From Flavobacteriales bacterium (lineage in GTDB: Bacteria > Bacteroidota > Bacteroidia > Flavobacteriales_F > PHOS-HE28): a DNA stretch of 64,000 bases. How positions within the stretch are numbered: the stretch's first letter is position 1; every line of letters starts with the position of its first letter. The notes under the pieces are model-generated. The model ran no database searches. It worked only from the letters and a program-made list of their open reading frames with translations, and was not told the DNA's origin. Position numbers and translations under genes: made by a program. The stretch covers positions 310,001 to 374,000 of the forward strand of contig JADJXF010000008.1 in NCBI GenBank assembly GCA_016715995.1, written 5' to 3'. Shown here in pieces: positions 1 through 8,355 of the stretch.

Positions 1-1809
1 GCCGAGTTCCGAAAGAACGGCCTCTTGGTCAAGTGCAAGAAAGAGGCAGTCCTCCGCGGTGACCGTGATGCTGTACGGCCCGAACGAATTGTTCGGTGAG
101 TCACGCAGCACCGGCAGGTAGTAAGTCCCGGGCGGCAGGTCATTGAAGATGTACGTGGCATTGCCATCGCCGCACGCATTGGTGCCTGTCGTGAAATAGA
201 TGAGGCCATCACCGGGACAGGTGGTTGCCAGCACGCCGAGGGTGTTCGACCAGGCGGGATCCTGGCCACAATAAGCCACCACCAAGTCCGTGCAATCTTC
301 CAAGATGAACGCGTGCCAGGTGACCGGGGCGGCGATGAACGGCGATCCCACCACGAAATCGCCGTTGCTGGTGGCATTGGTGTTGTCGCCAGTCACCATG
401 ATGGTGGCTCCAGCATCCAGAAGCACGGGGGTGATGCTCGAGCAATCGTCATTGGCCGGGGGCACCGCCGGGCAACTCGTGGCCGAAACCTGCAGCGTGT
501 ATGGCCCGATCGCGTTGTTGGCCGGGTCGCGAAGCACGGGGATCAGATAGCTGCCCGCCGGCAGGTTGCTGAACACGTATGTATGGTTGCCGTCGCCGCA
601 ATCGGTGTCGTTGAAGTTGGTGAAGAACACCAAATCGGACGCCGGGCAATCACGCGCAAGAAAGCCTAGGGTGTTGTCCCAGGTCGGGCTCTGGCCGCAA
701 TAGGCCACCGACAGACGGGTGCAAGTTGTAGTGGTGATGCCGTGCCAGACGACAGGAGCGGCTTCAAAAGGCGATCCGACTGGGAAATCGCCGGTTGTAG
801 TGGCGGTGGTGTTGTCGCCTGCGAATGTGATGCTCCCACCTACCGCAAGCGGCTGGTATTGCGCCTGGCTGCATTGATCATAATACGTGGGGGGTGGCGG
901 ACACGAAATCCCGGAGACCGTGATCGTGTAAGGGCCGACTGAACCGCTGGAAGGGTGCAGCAGCACCGGCAGGTAATACGTCCCGTCGGCAAGGCTATTG
1001 AAGATATACGTGCGATTGCCGTCGGAGCAGTTCGTGTTATTGTATGTGCTGAAATAGACGAGGTCGGATGCCGGGCAATCGCGCGCGAGGATGCCCAACG
1101 TATTGCCCCAGACCGGATCCTGGCCGCAATAGGCCACGGAGACCGTGGTGCACTCACTCAGCGTGAATCCGTGCCAGACAACTGGTGCACCCGCGAAGGG
1201 CGAACCGACCGGCCAATCGCCCGACGGGGTGGCCAATGAGTTGTCGCCGGTGAAGTCCAGCTGGCCCCCAGCCACTAAAGGTTCTGCTACCACCGAGCCG
1301 CATTGGTCGTTCGGGGCCCCGCCGCCGCAAACCACCGCCGAAACAGTGATGGTATAGGGCCCTACGGCGCCTGGGTCCTCGTACCAGACAGGGAAATAGT
1401 AGGTCGCCGCAGGCGCGTTCTGGAAGTACATCGTAGGGTTTCCATCGCCGCAAGCCGTGTAGTTGTACTGAGAAGTGAAGAGGTACACGTTGTTCGCCGG
1501 GCAGGTAGTGGCCAGCACATTCCAGAACTCCGTGAAGGCCGGCGCTGTGCCGCAATACGAAATGGTGATATTGGCGCAGTCCGTAACCGTGAATGCGTGC
1601 CAAGTGCAGGGAATGTTGAGGCTTCCAAGCGTCGATCCTGGGGCGAAATCGCCCGAGATGGTCGCACCGGTGTTGTCACCGGAGAACTGCAATGAACTGC
1701 CAAGAGCCAATGGCTCGGGGGTCACATCCTGACAGAAATCGTTGTCCTGGGCCAAGCCCGGCAGCGGGCCGAGCAGCGCTAGAACCGCGAGAAAGTCGAC
1801 TGATCGCAT
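1..1809 (-). CDS. Secreted tandem-repeat protein, 3' end outside window
   Basis: The reading frame is open from an ATG at 1809 to the window edge, giving 603 residues without a stop, so the C-terminus is missing. The N-terminus MRSVDFLAVLALLGPLPGLA is a signal peptide, with mature protein from about QDNDF. Four tandem units of about 142 residues follow, starting near residues 22, 166, 308 and 450. Each has a GDNT-ATxxGDF-xGSP segment, a WHxFT core, conserved SYCG or AYCG and CGDGN cysteines, and a TYYLPV-GPYxITV ending. This is the same unit (called type B here) found in the next gene. By analogy with the neighbours a T9SS sorting domain should follow, but it is not visible. The role is probably extracellular or cell-surface; no enzymatic motif is seen. 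A GAACTTTG element lies upstream at 1842-1849 on the minus strand. Confidence 0.85.
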   Translation of the reverse strand, partial: MRSVDFLAVLALLGPLPGLAQDNDFCQDVTPEPLALGSSLQFSGDNTGATISGDFAPGSTLGSLNIPCTWHAFTVTDCANITISYCGTAPAFTEFWNVLATTCPANNVYLFTSQYNYTACGDGNPTMYFQNAPAATYYFPVWYEDPGAVGPYTITVSAVVCGGGAPNDQCGSVVAEPLVAGGQLDFTGDNSLATPSGDWPVGSPFAGAPVVWHGFTLSECTTVSVAYCGQDPVWGNTLGILARDCPASDLVYFSTYNNTNCSDGNRTYIFNSLADGTYYLPVLLHPSSGSVGPYTITVSGISCPPPPTYYDQCSQAQYQPLAVGGSITFAGDNTTATTTGDFPVGSPFEAAPVVWHGITTTTCTRLSVAYCGQSPTWDNTLGFLARDCPASDLVFFTNFNDTDCGDGNHTYVFSNLPAGSYLIPVLRDPANNAIGPYTLQVSATSCPAVPPANDDCSSITPVLLDAGATIMVTGDNTNATSNGDFVVGSPFIAAPVTWHAFILEDCTDLVVAYCGQDPAWSNTLGVLATTCPGDGLIYFTTGTNACGDGNATYIFNDLPPGTYYLPVLRDSPNNSFGPYSITVTAEDCLFLALDQEAVLSELG

Positions 1810-1917
1810 GATGTGGGGCCTGGGGGTTTGACGCGCGCGAGCAAAGTTCCGCGTGTACGTTATCCTTTCACACTAGCTGAAAGAGTGAATTATCCACAAT
1901 GAACATGCCGTCCGGAA

Positions 1918-1950
1918 TGAAAAGGGGCGGTCCTTCCGGACCGCCCCCTC
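1918..1950 (-). terminator. Rho-independent terminator
   Basis: A perfect 10-bp GC-rich stem (1924-1933 with 1938-1947) encloses a TTCC loop, and on the minus strand it is followed by TTTTCATT. It lies just after the stop at 1967 of the minus-strand T9SS gene and separates it from the next minus-strand repeat gene. Confidence 0.85.
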
Positions 1951-1966
1951 ACTTCTTCGTTGCTGT

Positions 1967-4525
1967 CTATCGCACCACGATCCGCAACTGGTCCGTCAGT
2001 CCGCCCGGGAATGCGAAGCGCAGGAAATACGTGCCTCCAGCCATCCGGTCGCTGAGGTTCAGCGATACCATGCTGCCTTGGGTCAGCGCGCGCTGCTCCG
2101 CGAACACGATGCGGCCCGCCACATCCACCATCTCGATCGAGGCGGTACCGGTGGGTCCTTGATAGCTGATGGTCATGTTGCCATCATTCGGGTTCGGGAA
2201 AACGCTCCAAGCTGCTCCGACTTGCTCACCCACCGAAGTGCCGAGGTCGATGAGGACGCTGTAGTCCTCGGTCTCGCCCCAGGAATAGTCATAGCACGGG
2301 TCAGCTGGATTGGGCTGTCCTGTCTGTGGGTAAACGCACCGCACACGTAGGCGCGTAGCACCCACGGCCGCGTTGAACGGTACGGTGAAATTGAACGTCG
2401 CGCTCTGAAGGGGCGAATCGGTGAGCACCTCTCCTAGCTTCTCGGACACCTCGAACACCTCGTCCGCATTGAAGTCGATCCAGGCCGCCAGCATGTTCGG
2501 CTCAAACTCTCCGCTGGCAACGGTGATTGAATAATCCAAACCCTGCACGAGCGTGGTGCTCTGCGCCGTGTAGTCCTGGTAGGTGACGCCAACGTCGAAC
2601 GTGGTGGCATTGTTGATGGCGCCCAGCGCTACGTTGCTCACGTAATCCCCCTCATCCGGGCCATTCGCCGAGATGGGGATGCAGTAGCCTACCACAGGCA
2701 CACAGGCGGTTGCCGAGACCGTAATGCTGTATGGACCCACCGCAGTACCAATCTCCATCAACACTGGCAAGTACCAGGTGCCTGCAGGCAGGTTCAGATA
2801 GGTGACCACGACATTGTCCGGGCACACGTCCAGGTCGAAGCCTCCCAGTACATAGTCGTCAGCCACGGGACAGCTGGGTGAGAGGAAGATCCATACGTTC
2901 GCGAAAGCGGGATCCGTATTGCAGTACGATACCGTCACGTTCGCGCATTCCGTGGTGGTGAAGGCGTGCCACACCGTGGGGTCGAGAGGGTCCAAGGTCG
3001 AACCAGGCGCGGCATCGTTGGTGCCGGTCGCATTGGTGTTGTCGCCATTGAAGTCCACGCTGCCACCAACCGCAAGTGCCACCGGAGTGACGCTGCCGCA
3101 CTCGTCGTTCGGCGGGGGGGTGCCTCCACCTGCGGCGATCACGCACGTGGTGAAGCCGAACACCGTCTGCGGTGCAGCGTATGGCCAGTAATAAATGCGG
3201 TAGTAGTACGTCGCGCCAACGGTGGTGGGCACAACGAGGCTCTCGGTCCCTCCGCGCACGGTTGCATCCACGCAACCCAGGGAAACGAGCGCTGCGCACG
3301 TGCCGGAGAACGCCTCCAGCACGGGGTCCATGCCTGTGGTGGCGTCACCGTCACCCGTAACTTCTATGGTGGTGCTCGCGGCCGTAGCCGTGAAGCTGTA
3401 CCACACATCGTTCGCGGCCGAAGCGGTGAAGGTGGAGCAGGTCGCCGGCGCTAGCGATTGCGTGGCGTCCTGGGTGGTGCCTGTGGTGGCCACGCAGGTG
3501 GCATTCACGCCGATGGTTGTCGCATTCGCGCAATCGTCGTTAGCTGGTCCAGGGCCGCCGCCGCAGGCGGTGGTGGTCAGTTGCACGCTGTATGCGCCAA
3601 CCGGGGTAACGGCTCCATCCACCAGCACGGGGAGGTAATAGGTGCCCGCAGGCAGATTGGCGAAACTCAGGGTGCAGTTGTCAACGGAGACGGTCCCGGT
3701 CAGGAATCCAGTAATGAAATCCGGGCAGTTCACGACCAGGTTCACCAGGAAATCATCGAACTCGGAACCCGGCACGCAATAGTTGATGTCCAAGTTCGCG
3801 CAGGAGGCGATGGTGAACGTGTGCCATACCAACGCAAAGGTCGTTGGCGCGTCCACGGTGGCTCCGGTATTGTCCCCGCTCACGGTCACGGTGCCCGGTA
3901 CGGCGAGGCTCTCTACTGTGGCGCCCGTGCAAGCGTCATTCGCCGGTGTTCCGCCACCGCCCGGGGAGAAAGCGCAGATGGTGAATGCGGTGCTGACATT
4001 GGCCGGTGGCGTGTAGCTGTAGACGCGCACACGGTAGGTCTGCCCGACCGTCGTAGCGGCAACAAAGGTCTCCACAAGCCCTCCCGGCGGGAAGGTGGCA
4101 TCGGCGCAGCCCAGCGCTGTGAGGCTGCCGCAGTCGCCCGAGAAAACCTCCATCACCACGTCATAATCATCCACCCCGGTAGCCGTAATGGTGGTGCTGG
4201 CGGCCGTAGCGGTGAATTGGAACCACACATCCAAGGCGGTCCCTGACGTGAAGCCGTTGCAAAGAATCGGGGCTTGCGACTCAGTGGCACCGACCGCGCT
4301 GCCCGCGATCGTGGTGCAGGTCGCACCCACGGTCAGCACGGTGGCGTTGGCGCACTCGTCCGCGCCATCGCCTCCGCCACGGAACGAGATGTCATCGTAG
4401 TGAAGCGTATGCAGAAACGGAGACTGCTTGGCGGCAGGCTGCGGCTTCGCATTCTGGGCCTGGGCCCCGCTATGCGCGAGGAGCAAGCCGATACCAAGCG
4501 TACGTAAGAGGAAAGAGTGTTTCAT
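1967..4525 (-). CDS. T9SS type A sorting-domain protein with alternating repeats and GEVED domain
   Basis: This encodes 852 residues. The start at 4525 was chosen because MKHSFLLRTLGIGLLLAHSG is a signal peptide; an upstream extension to 4933 would be antisense to the neighbouring SDR gene. After the signal come four alternating units: type A (DVWFxFTATAAST, FSGxCGSL, LGC, TVGxTYxxRVY; resembling pre-peptidase C-terminal domains) and type B (WHTFT, NLPAGTYYLPV), arranged A-B-A-B. A GEVED-like domain follows, with WIDFNADEVFE and a closing SWGETEDYSV. The C-terminus, from WSVFPNPNDG to the final FLRFAFPGG-RIVVR segment, is a type A sorting domain. The protein is presumably exported through the Sec and T9SS routes to the cell surface or medium. 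Adhesion or matrix function is only inferred. Confidence 0.9.
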   Translation of the reverse strand: MKHSFLLRTLGIGLLLAHSGAQAQNAKPQPAAKQSPFLHTLHYDDISFRGGGDGADECANATVLTVGATCTTIAGSAVGATESQAPILCNGFTSGTALDVWFQFTATAASTTITATGVDDYDVVMEVFSGDCGSLTALGCADATFPPGGLVETFVAATTVGQTYRVRVYSYTPPANVSTAFTICAFSPGGGGTPANDACTGATVESLAVPGTVTVSGDNTGATVDAPTTFALVWHTFTIASCANLDINYCVPGSEFDDFLVNLVVNCPDFITGFLTGTVSVDNCTLSFANLPAGTYYLPVLVDGAVTPVGAYSVQLTTTACGGGPGPANDDCANATTIGVNATCVATTGTTQDATQSLAPATCSTFTASAANDVWYSFTATAASTTIEVTGDGDATTGMDPVLEAFSGTCAALVSLGCVDATVRGGTESLVVPTTVGATYYYRIYYWPYAAPQTVFGFTTCVIAAGGGTPPPNDECGSVTPVALAVGGSVDFNGDNTNATGTNDAAPGSTLDPLDPTVWHAFTTTECANVTVSYCNTDPAFANVWIFLSPSCPVADDYVLGGFDLDVCPDNVVVTYLNLPAGTWYLPVLMEIGTAVGPYSITVSATACVPVVGYCIPISANGPDEGDYVSNVALGAINNATTFDVGVTYQDYTAQSTTLVQGLDYSITVASGEFEPNMLAAWIDFNADEVFEVSEKLGEVLTDSPLQSATFNFTVPFNAAVGATRLRVRCVYPQTGQPNPADPCYDYSWGETEDYSVLIDLGTSVGEQVGAAWSVFPNPNDGNMTISYQGPTGTASIEMVDVAGRIVFAEQRALTQGSMVSLNLSDRMAGGTYFLRFAFPGGLTDQLRIVVR

Positions 4526-4610
4526 GTGGTTTGGAAAAGGTTGGTCGGTGTTTGGGACAGTGGGCACGAAGTGAAGGATTGAACGGGGGTTTTCCAAGGA
4601 TTTTCTCGCC

Positions 4611-4618
4611 CACCTTTG
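4611..4618 (+). promoter_or_regulatory. -7-like promoter element (CACCTTTG) for SDR gene
   Basis: CACCTTTG fits the Bacteroidetes -7 consensus TAnnTTTG at seven of eight positions and ends only 5 nt before the ATG at 4624, implying a leaderless or nearly leaderless mRNA. No convincing -33 TTG is seen at the expected distance. Confidence 0.45.
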
Positions 4619-4623
4619 CCCGC

Positions 4624-5409
4624 ATGGATTTCCGCTTGAATCATCGCCATGCGCTCGTGCTTGGCGCTTCCCAGGGCATTGGAAGGGCTGTCGCCATGGA
4701 ATTCGCTTCGCTAGGTGCCAGCGTGACCGCCTTGGCGCGCGATGCTGCCAGGCTCGACGACCTGATGCGCGCGCTGCCGACGGTGAACGGCTCATCCCAC
4801 CGCGCAATCGTCCTTGATGTCTCTGATACAGAATCGCTTGGCAGGCGCATACAAGGACTTGCTGCATCGGATGCGATTGACATCGTGGTGAACAACAGCG
4901 GCGGCCCGGCACCCGGCCCCGCTCACGAGGCAAGCGCCGCTGAATTCGAACAAGCCTTTCGCCAGCACTTGCTCGCCTATCAAACCGTGGTGAGGGCCGT
5001 GGTGCCCGGCATGAAGCAGCGCGGCCATGGTCGCATCATCAACATCATCAGCACCAGCGTGAAGCAGCCGCTCCATAACCTGGGCGTGAGCAACACCATC
5101 CGCGGCGCCGTGGCGCAATGGGCCAAGACCCTCGCCAACGAATTGGGGCCATTCGGCATCACCGTGAACAACGTGCTGCCCGGTGCCACCAGCACCGAGC
5201 GACTCGCCGCCATCGTGCGCAACAAAGCCGCCAAGGAGGGCCTCACAGAGGAGGAGGCTGCCGGAGCGATGCTGGCCGAGATTCCCTTGCGCCGATTCGC
5301 ACGGCCGGAGGAGATCGCCTTTGCCATCGCTTTCCTCTCCGGCCCATCGGGCGCCTACATCAACGGAATCAACCTGCCGGTGGATGGCGGCCGCACAGGC
5401 TGCCTGTAA
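4624..5409 (+). CDS. SDR family oxidoreductase lacking the YxxxK motif
   Basis: This is a 261-residue short-chain dehydrogenase/reductase. The Rossmann motif is GASQGIG (normally TGxxxGIG), followed by NNSGG where NNAG is usual, and by GRIINIIST for the catalytic Ser strand. The end ITVNNVLPGATSTERL and VDGGRT are typical. In the alignment the catalytic Tyr and Lys of YxxxK fall on S and R of SNTIR. A recognised SDR subgroup has the same SNxxR pattern, so the substitution is probably a subfamily trait and not decay. The substrate is unknown. The start at 4624 gives the normal N-terminus and sits directly behind a -7-like element. The gene is alone between minus-strand T9SS genes and converges with the next one. 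Confidence 0.9.
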   Translation: MDFRLNHRHALVLGASQGIGRAVAMEFASLGASVTALARDAARLDDLMRALPTVNGSSHRAIVLDVSDTESLGRRIQGLAASDAIDIVVNNSGGPAPGPAHEASAAEFEQAFRQHLLAYQTVVRAVVPGMKQRGHGRIINIISTSVKQPLHNLGVSNTIRGAVAQWAKTLANELGPFGITVNNVLPGATSTERLAAIVRNKAAKEGLTEEEAAGAMLAEIPLRRFARPEEIAFAIAFLSGPSGAYINGINLPVDGGRTGCL

Positions 5410-5428
5410 GGCACGCTGACAAACGAAC

Positions 5429-5452
5429 GGGGCGCCTCCTTCGAAGCGCCCC
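5429..5452. terminator. Hairpin between convergent genes
   Basis: A 7-bp GGGGCGC/GCGCCCC stem with a 10-nt loop lies in the 62-bp gap between the SDR stop (5409) and the stop of the minus-strand T9SS gene (5472). There is no T-run on either side; a bidirectional terminator role is inferred from position. Confidence 0.5.
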
Positions 5453-5471
5453 GCATCCGTTCCATCAGGAA

Positions 5472-6749
5472 TCACTTCACCACGAAACGCTTCTCGGTGC
5501 GCTCACCATTCGCAGCGAAACGGATTACATACGTGCCTGCGCCCAGGTTCGTCACATCCATCGGAACCACGGCTCCTGACGCAAGCCCAATGCGATCGGC
5601 ATGTACAAGGCGACCGGTCACGTCCAGCACCTCGATGTCGGCCATTGAGTTCGCCCCTGCGTAGCTGAGATTGATGGAACCATCGGCCGGGTTGGGGAAC
5701 ACGCTCCAGGCCGCCGCCCAGGAGAGCTCGTTGATTCCAACATTAGTGCCGCTGCCTTCTGTCACGCAAATCTCGAAGAAGTGATCGTCAGAGAAATGGC
5801 CCCAATCGTAGACGCGCACATAGTAGGTGGTGCCCACGGTCAGCCCACTCTGCACAAGGTTCTCGGTAGTCGCCTCGCCAGCAGTCATCGGAAAGGTGGA
5901 GTCTTCGCAACCCAAGGAGACCAGTGATCCGCAGTCGCCGCTGAAAATCTCCACCATGGCGTCGGCCTCGTTGGGACCGAATACGCCCACTGTGTGATCG
6001 GTGGCTGTAGCCACGAAGGAGAACCATACGTCGAGTGCGTTGGGCGAAGTGAACCCTCCACAATCAATGGAGGGCAGGGATTCAGTGGCGCCCGTTGTGG
6101 AGAAGCCGACCTGCACGCAAGTCGCCCCGGGCACAAGCGGCATCGGAGTGGCGCAATCGTCGTTCCAGGGCGCGGGGATGGCGAATACGCAAGTGGTGAA
6201 ATCGAACACCGTTTGCGCTGCGGTGTAAGGCCAGTAATACACGCGGTAATAGTAGGTGGCACCGGGCGTTGTGGTTACCAGCAGCGTCTCAGCGGCGCCG
6301 CGCAAGGTGGCATCCACGCAGCCCAAGGAGGCGAGATCGGCGCATGAGCCCGCGTACACCTCGAGCACGGGATCGACGCCCGTGGTGTTATCGCCCCCGC
6401 CGGTCACCTGCACCGTGGTGGAAGCCGCCGTGGCCACGAAGGAGTACCATACATCATTGGCCGCGCTCGCGGTGAAGCCGCTGCATGTGGCCGGCGCGAC
6501 GGACTGGGTTGCGCCATCGAGCGACCCGTTGATCGGCTCGCATACTGTGCCAACCGTTACCGAGATGGCCGCTGCGCACTCGTCATTGGCGGGGCCGCCG
6601 CCGCGCTGGCCCATGTCGACGACAGTACCTTGAATGGCCTTCACCTCCTGAAGGACATTGAGTTCATTGGCAGTGATGGAGCCCGGCTTCTGGGCTGAGG
6701 CTCCAACGGCGATCAGGAAAACGGCAAGGGAAACGTAAGCGTGCTTCAT
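5472..6749 (-). CDS. T9SS type A sorting-domain protein with two type A repeats
   Basis: The 425-residue product starts at 6749 with MKHAYVSLAVFLIAVGASAQ, a clear signal peptide; a longer reading to 6788 adds only non-signal sequence. Two PPC-like type A units follow (DVWYSFVATAASTTVQV and DVWFSFVATATDHTVGV), each with the Cys-containing GSCADL or GDCGSL and LGC motifs and a TYYYRVYYW or TYYVRVYDW ending. The C-terminus has WSVFPNPADGSINLSY and GTYVIRFAANG, a T9SS sorting domain. The first unit is very similar to one unit of the 1967-4525 protein, suggesting module exchange or duplication. The product is presumably surface-exposed or released; no catalytic motif is visible. Confidence 0.9.
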   Translation of the reverse strand: MKHAYVSLAVFLIAVGASAQKPGSITANELNVLQEVKAIQGTVVDMGQRGGGPANDECAAAISVTVGTVCEPINGSLDGATQSVAPATCSGFTASAANDVWYSFVATAASTTVQVTGGGDNTTGVDPVLEVYAGSCADLASLGCVDATLRGAAETLLVTTTPGATYYYRVYYWPYTAAQTVFDFTTCVFAIPAPWNDDCATPMPLVPGATCVQVGFSTTGATESLPSIDCGGFTSPNALDVWFSFVATATDHTVGVFGPNEADAMVEIFSGDCGSLVSLGCEDSTFPMTAGEATTENLVQSGLTVGTTYYVRVYDWGHFSDDHFFEICVTEGSGTNVGINELSWAAAWSVFPNPADGSINLSYAGANSMADIEVLDVTGRLVHADRIGLASGAVVPMDVTNLGAGTYVIRFAANGERTEKRFVVK

Positions 6750-6792
6750 GCGTGATGAATTTACGGATGGCCGCTTCGCTGCGACCACGGGT

Positions 6793-6800
6793 CCAAGGTA
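6793..6800 (-). promoter_or_regulatory. -7-like promoter element (TACCTTGG)
   Basis: TACCTTGG on the minus strand lies about 43 nt upstream of the ATG at 6749 and fits the recurrent TAnCTT-G motif seen before many genes in this window. Confidence 0.4.
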
Positions 6801-6873
6801 ACCTGCTGCGCCAACCGTTCACGCCACGCTGGTCACTCGGAATCAACACATGAACGTGAACGACACCGAGCGG

Positions 6874-7629
6874 TCAAATCCGCTTCACGCGCAGCGGCAA
6901 CTGATAGATGACCCGCACCGGTCTGCCGTTCTGTGAACCCGGCACGAAAGCCGGCAGCGCGCGCACCACACGTTCCACCTCGTGCTCAACCGCGCGTGAT
7001 GGACGGGGGCTGCACACCAAGCGGCCGATGCTCCCATCGATCCCGATCTCGAAACTGATCACCGTGAACTCTTCCTTGCTCAGCCCCTCCGGCACACGGA
7101 AATAGCGGTCCAGGTGGCGCTTGATGCGCGCCTCGGTGCAGTCTTCCAAACTCAATCTCCGCTGCCCCGCGCATTCGGCGAAATGCGGGAGCTGCTCAAC
7201 GCCCTTGCCCCAAGGCAGCATCACATCATCTATCACTTCCGGTGGATTTGCTCCCGCGAGATCAAAGGTGTCGGCTGCCAGCCCTGCTCCAATCGCACCC
7301 GAGTTCTCATCGGGTTCGTCGCCGGGCCCTTCATCCGGCGGCGGCTCATCAGAAACGCGTATCGGTCCGAGCGGAGCGCGCGCACGCTTCGCCAACTGCG
7401 CGCTAGCGGCCTTTGGCTTGAAGGACATGGGAGGCAGCTCCATACCCTCCTCCATGGGCATCGGCTCCCCAGCATCGAACCGTGGTTGCACCTCCGCTGT
7501 GCGCCATTCAAATGCCACCAGCACCAGCGCCAACGATAGGAACAAACCGATGCCGAACCGCTGCGTGAAGGATTCGTGCGTGCCTTTCCATTGCTCCATC
7601 GGGGTGACCATGGCCTGTTCGTTTGCCAT
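6874..7629 (-). CDS. TonB-like energy-transducer protein
   Basis: A 251-residue protein with one membrane segment near residues 25-42 (FGIGLFLSLALVLVAFEW), a proline- and acid-rich periplasmic spacer (EPPPDEGPGDEPDE), and a C-terminal region of about 90 residues ending in NGRPVRVIYQLPLRVKRI that matches the TonB C-terminal fold. It would couple proton motive force to an outer-membrane receptor, or act as a TonB-domain signalling partner. It is the third gene of a minus-strand operon after the histidine kinase and response regulator, 21 bp behind the regulator stop. It carries two Cys in its C-terminal half (FAECAGQRRLSLEDC). No ExbB or ExbD gene is nearby. Confidence 0.8.
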   Translation of the reverse strand: MANEQAMVTPMEQWKGTHESFTQRFGIGLFLSLALVLVAFEWRTAEVQPRFDAGEPMPMEEGMELPPMSFKPKAASAQLAKRARAPLGPIRVSDEPPPDEGPGDEPDENSGAIGAGLAADTFDLAGANPPEVIDDVMLPWGKGVEQLPHFAECAGQRRLSLEDCTEARIKRHLDRYFRVPEGLSKEEFTVISFEIGIDGSIGRLVCSPRPSRAVEHEVERVVRALPAFVPGSQNGRPVRVIYQLPLRVKRI

Positions 7630-7650
7630 GCAACCCGGTTCCGGAGCGGA

Positions 7651-8355
7651 TCATTGCGGACCAGGCGCCACCAGCCGGAATCCTTTGCCGTGTATATTGA
7701 TGATCTCCACTGACGGATCCTCGCGCAGGTACTTCCGCAGCTTCGCGATGTACACGTCCATGCTGCGCCCGTTGAAGTAGCTGTCGTTGCCCCACACCTC
7801 GTTCAGGGCCTTGGAGCGGTCGAGCACATCGTTGCGGTGGGCGCAAAGGAGGCGTAATAACTCGCTCTCCTTGGTGGTGAGGCGCCGCTCTCCAACCGGT
7901 GTGCGCAGCACCTGCTTGCGCGGATCGAAGAACGAATCGCCGAAGGCGAAGGTGGAGGGCTCCTCCACCTTGGGCTCCACGCCTCGTGTGCGTCGGAGCA
8001 CCGCTTCGATGCGGAGCAGCAGCTCCTCCATGCCGAATGGCTTGGTCACGTAATCATCGGCTCCGCTGCGGAAGCCCTCGATCGTGTCCTGCTTCATGGA
8101 GCGGGCGGTGAGGAAGATGATGGGCACCTCGGTATCCTTGGCGCGCACCTCGCGGGCAAGGGTGAAGCCGTCCTTGAGCGGCATCATCACATCCAGGATC
8201 AGCAGGTCGAATCGGCCCTTGGCAAAAGCCAGTGCGCCCTGCTGCCCATCGGTACGCAGATCCGTGTCGTAGCCCTTCGCCCGGAGGTAATCGGCCAGCA
8301 GGTTGCCCAGGTTGGGGTCGTCCTCAACGACGAGGAGCTTGGTGGGCGTGCTCAT
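7651..8355 (-). CDS. OmpR/PhoB-family response regulator
   Basis: This encodes 234 residues. The receiver domain (residues 6-120) has acidic residues in VVEDD, phospho-acceptor Asp55 in LLILDVMMP, the conserved Thr in FLTAR and Lys in VTKPFG. The C-terminal winged helix (about 140-230) has LTTKESELLRLLCAH and the closing MDVYIAKLRKYL-VEIINIHGKGF pattern. The start at 8355 lies inside the 3' end of the kinase gene (32-bp overlap), so the two are translationally coupled. The likely target is the operon's own promoter, where a 10-bp-period direct repeat is seen at 9845-9870. Confidence 0.95.
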   Translation of the reverse strand: MSTPTKLLVVEDDPNLGNLLADYLRAKGYDTDLRTDGQQGALAFAKGRFDLLILDVMMPLKDGFTLAREVRAKDTEVPIIFLTARSMKQDTIEGFRSGADDYVTKPFGMEELLLRIEAVLRRTRGVEPKVEEPSTFAFGDSFFDPRKQVLRTPVGERRLTTKESELLRLLCAHRNDVLDRSKALNEVWGNDSYFNGRSMDVYIAKLRKYLREDPSVEIINIHGKGFRLVAPGPQ

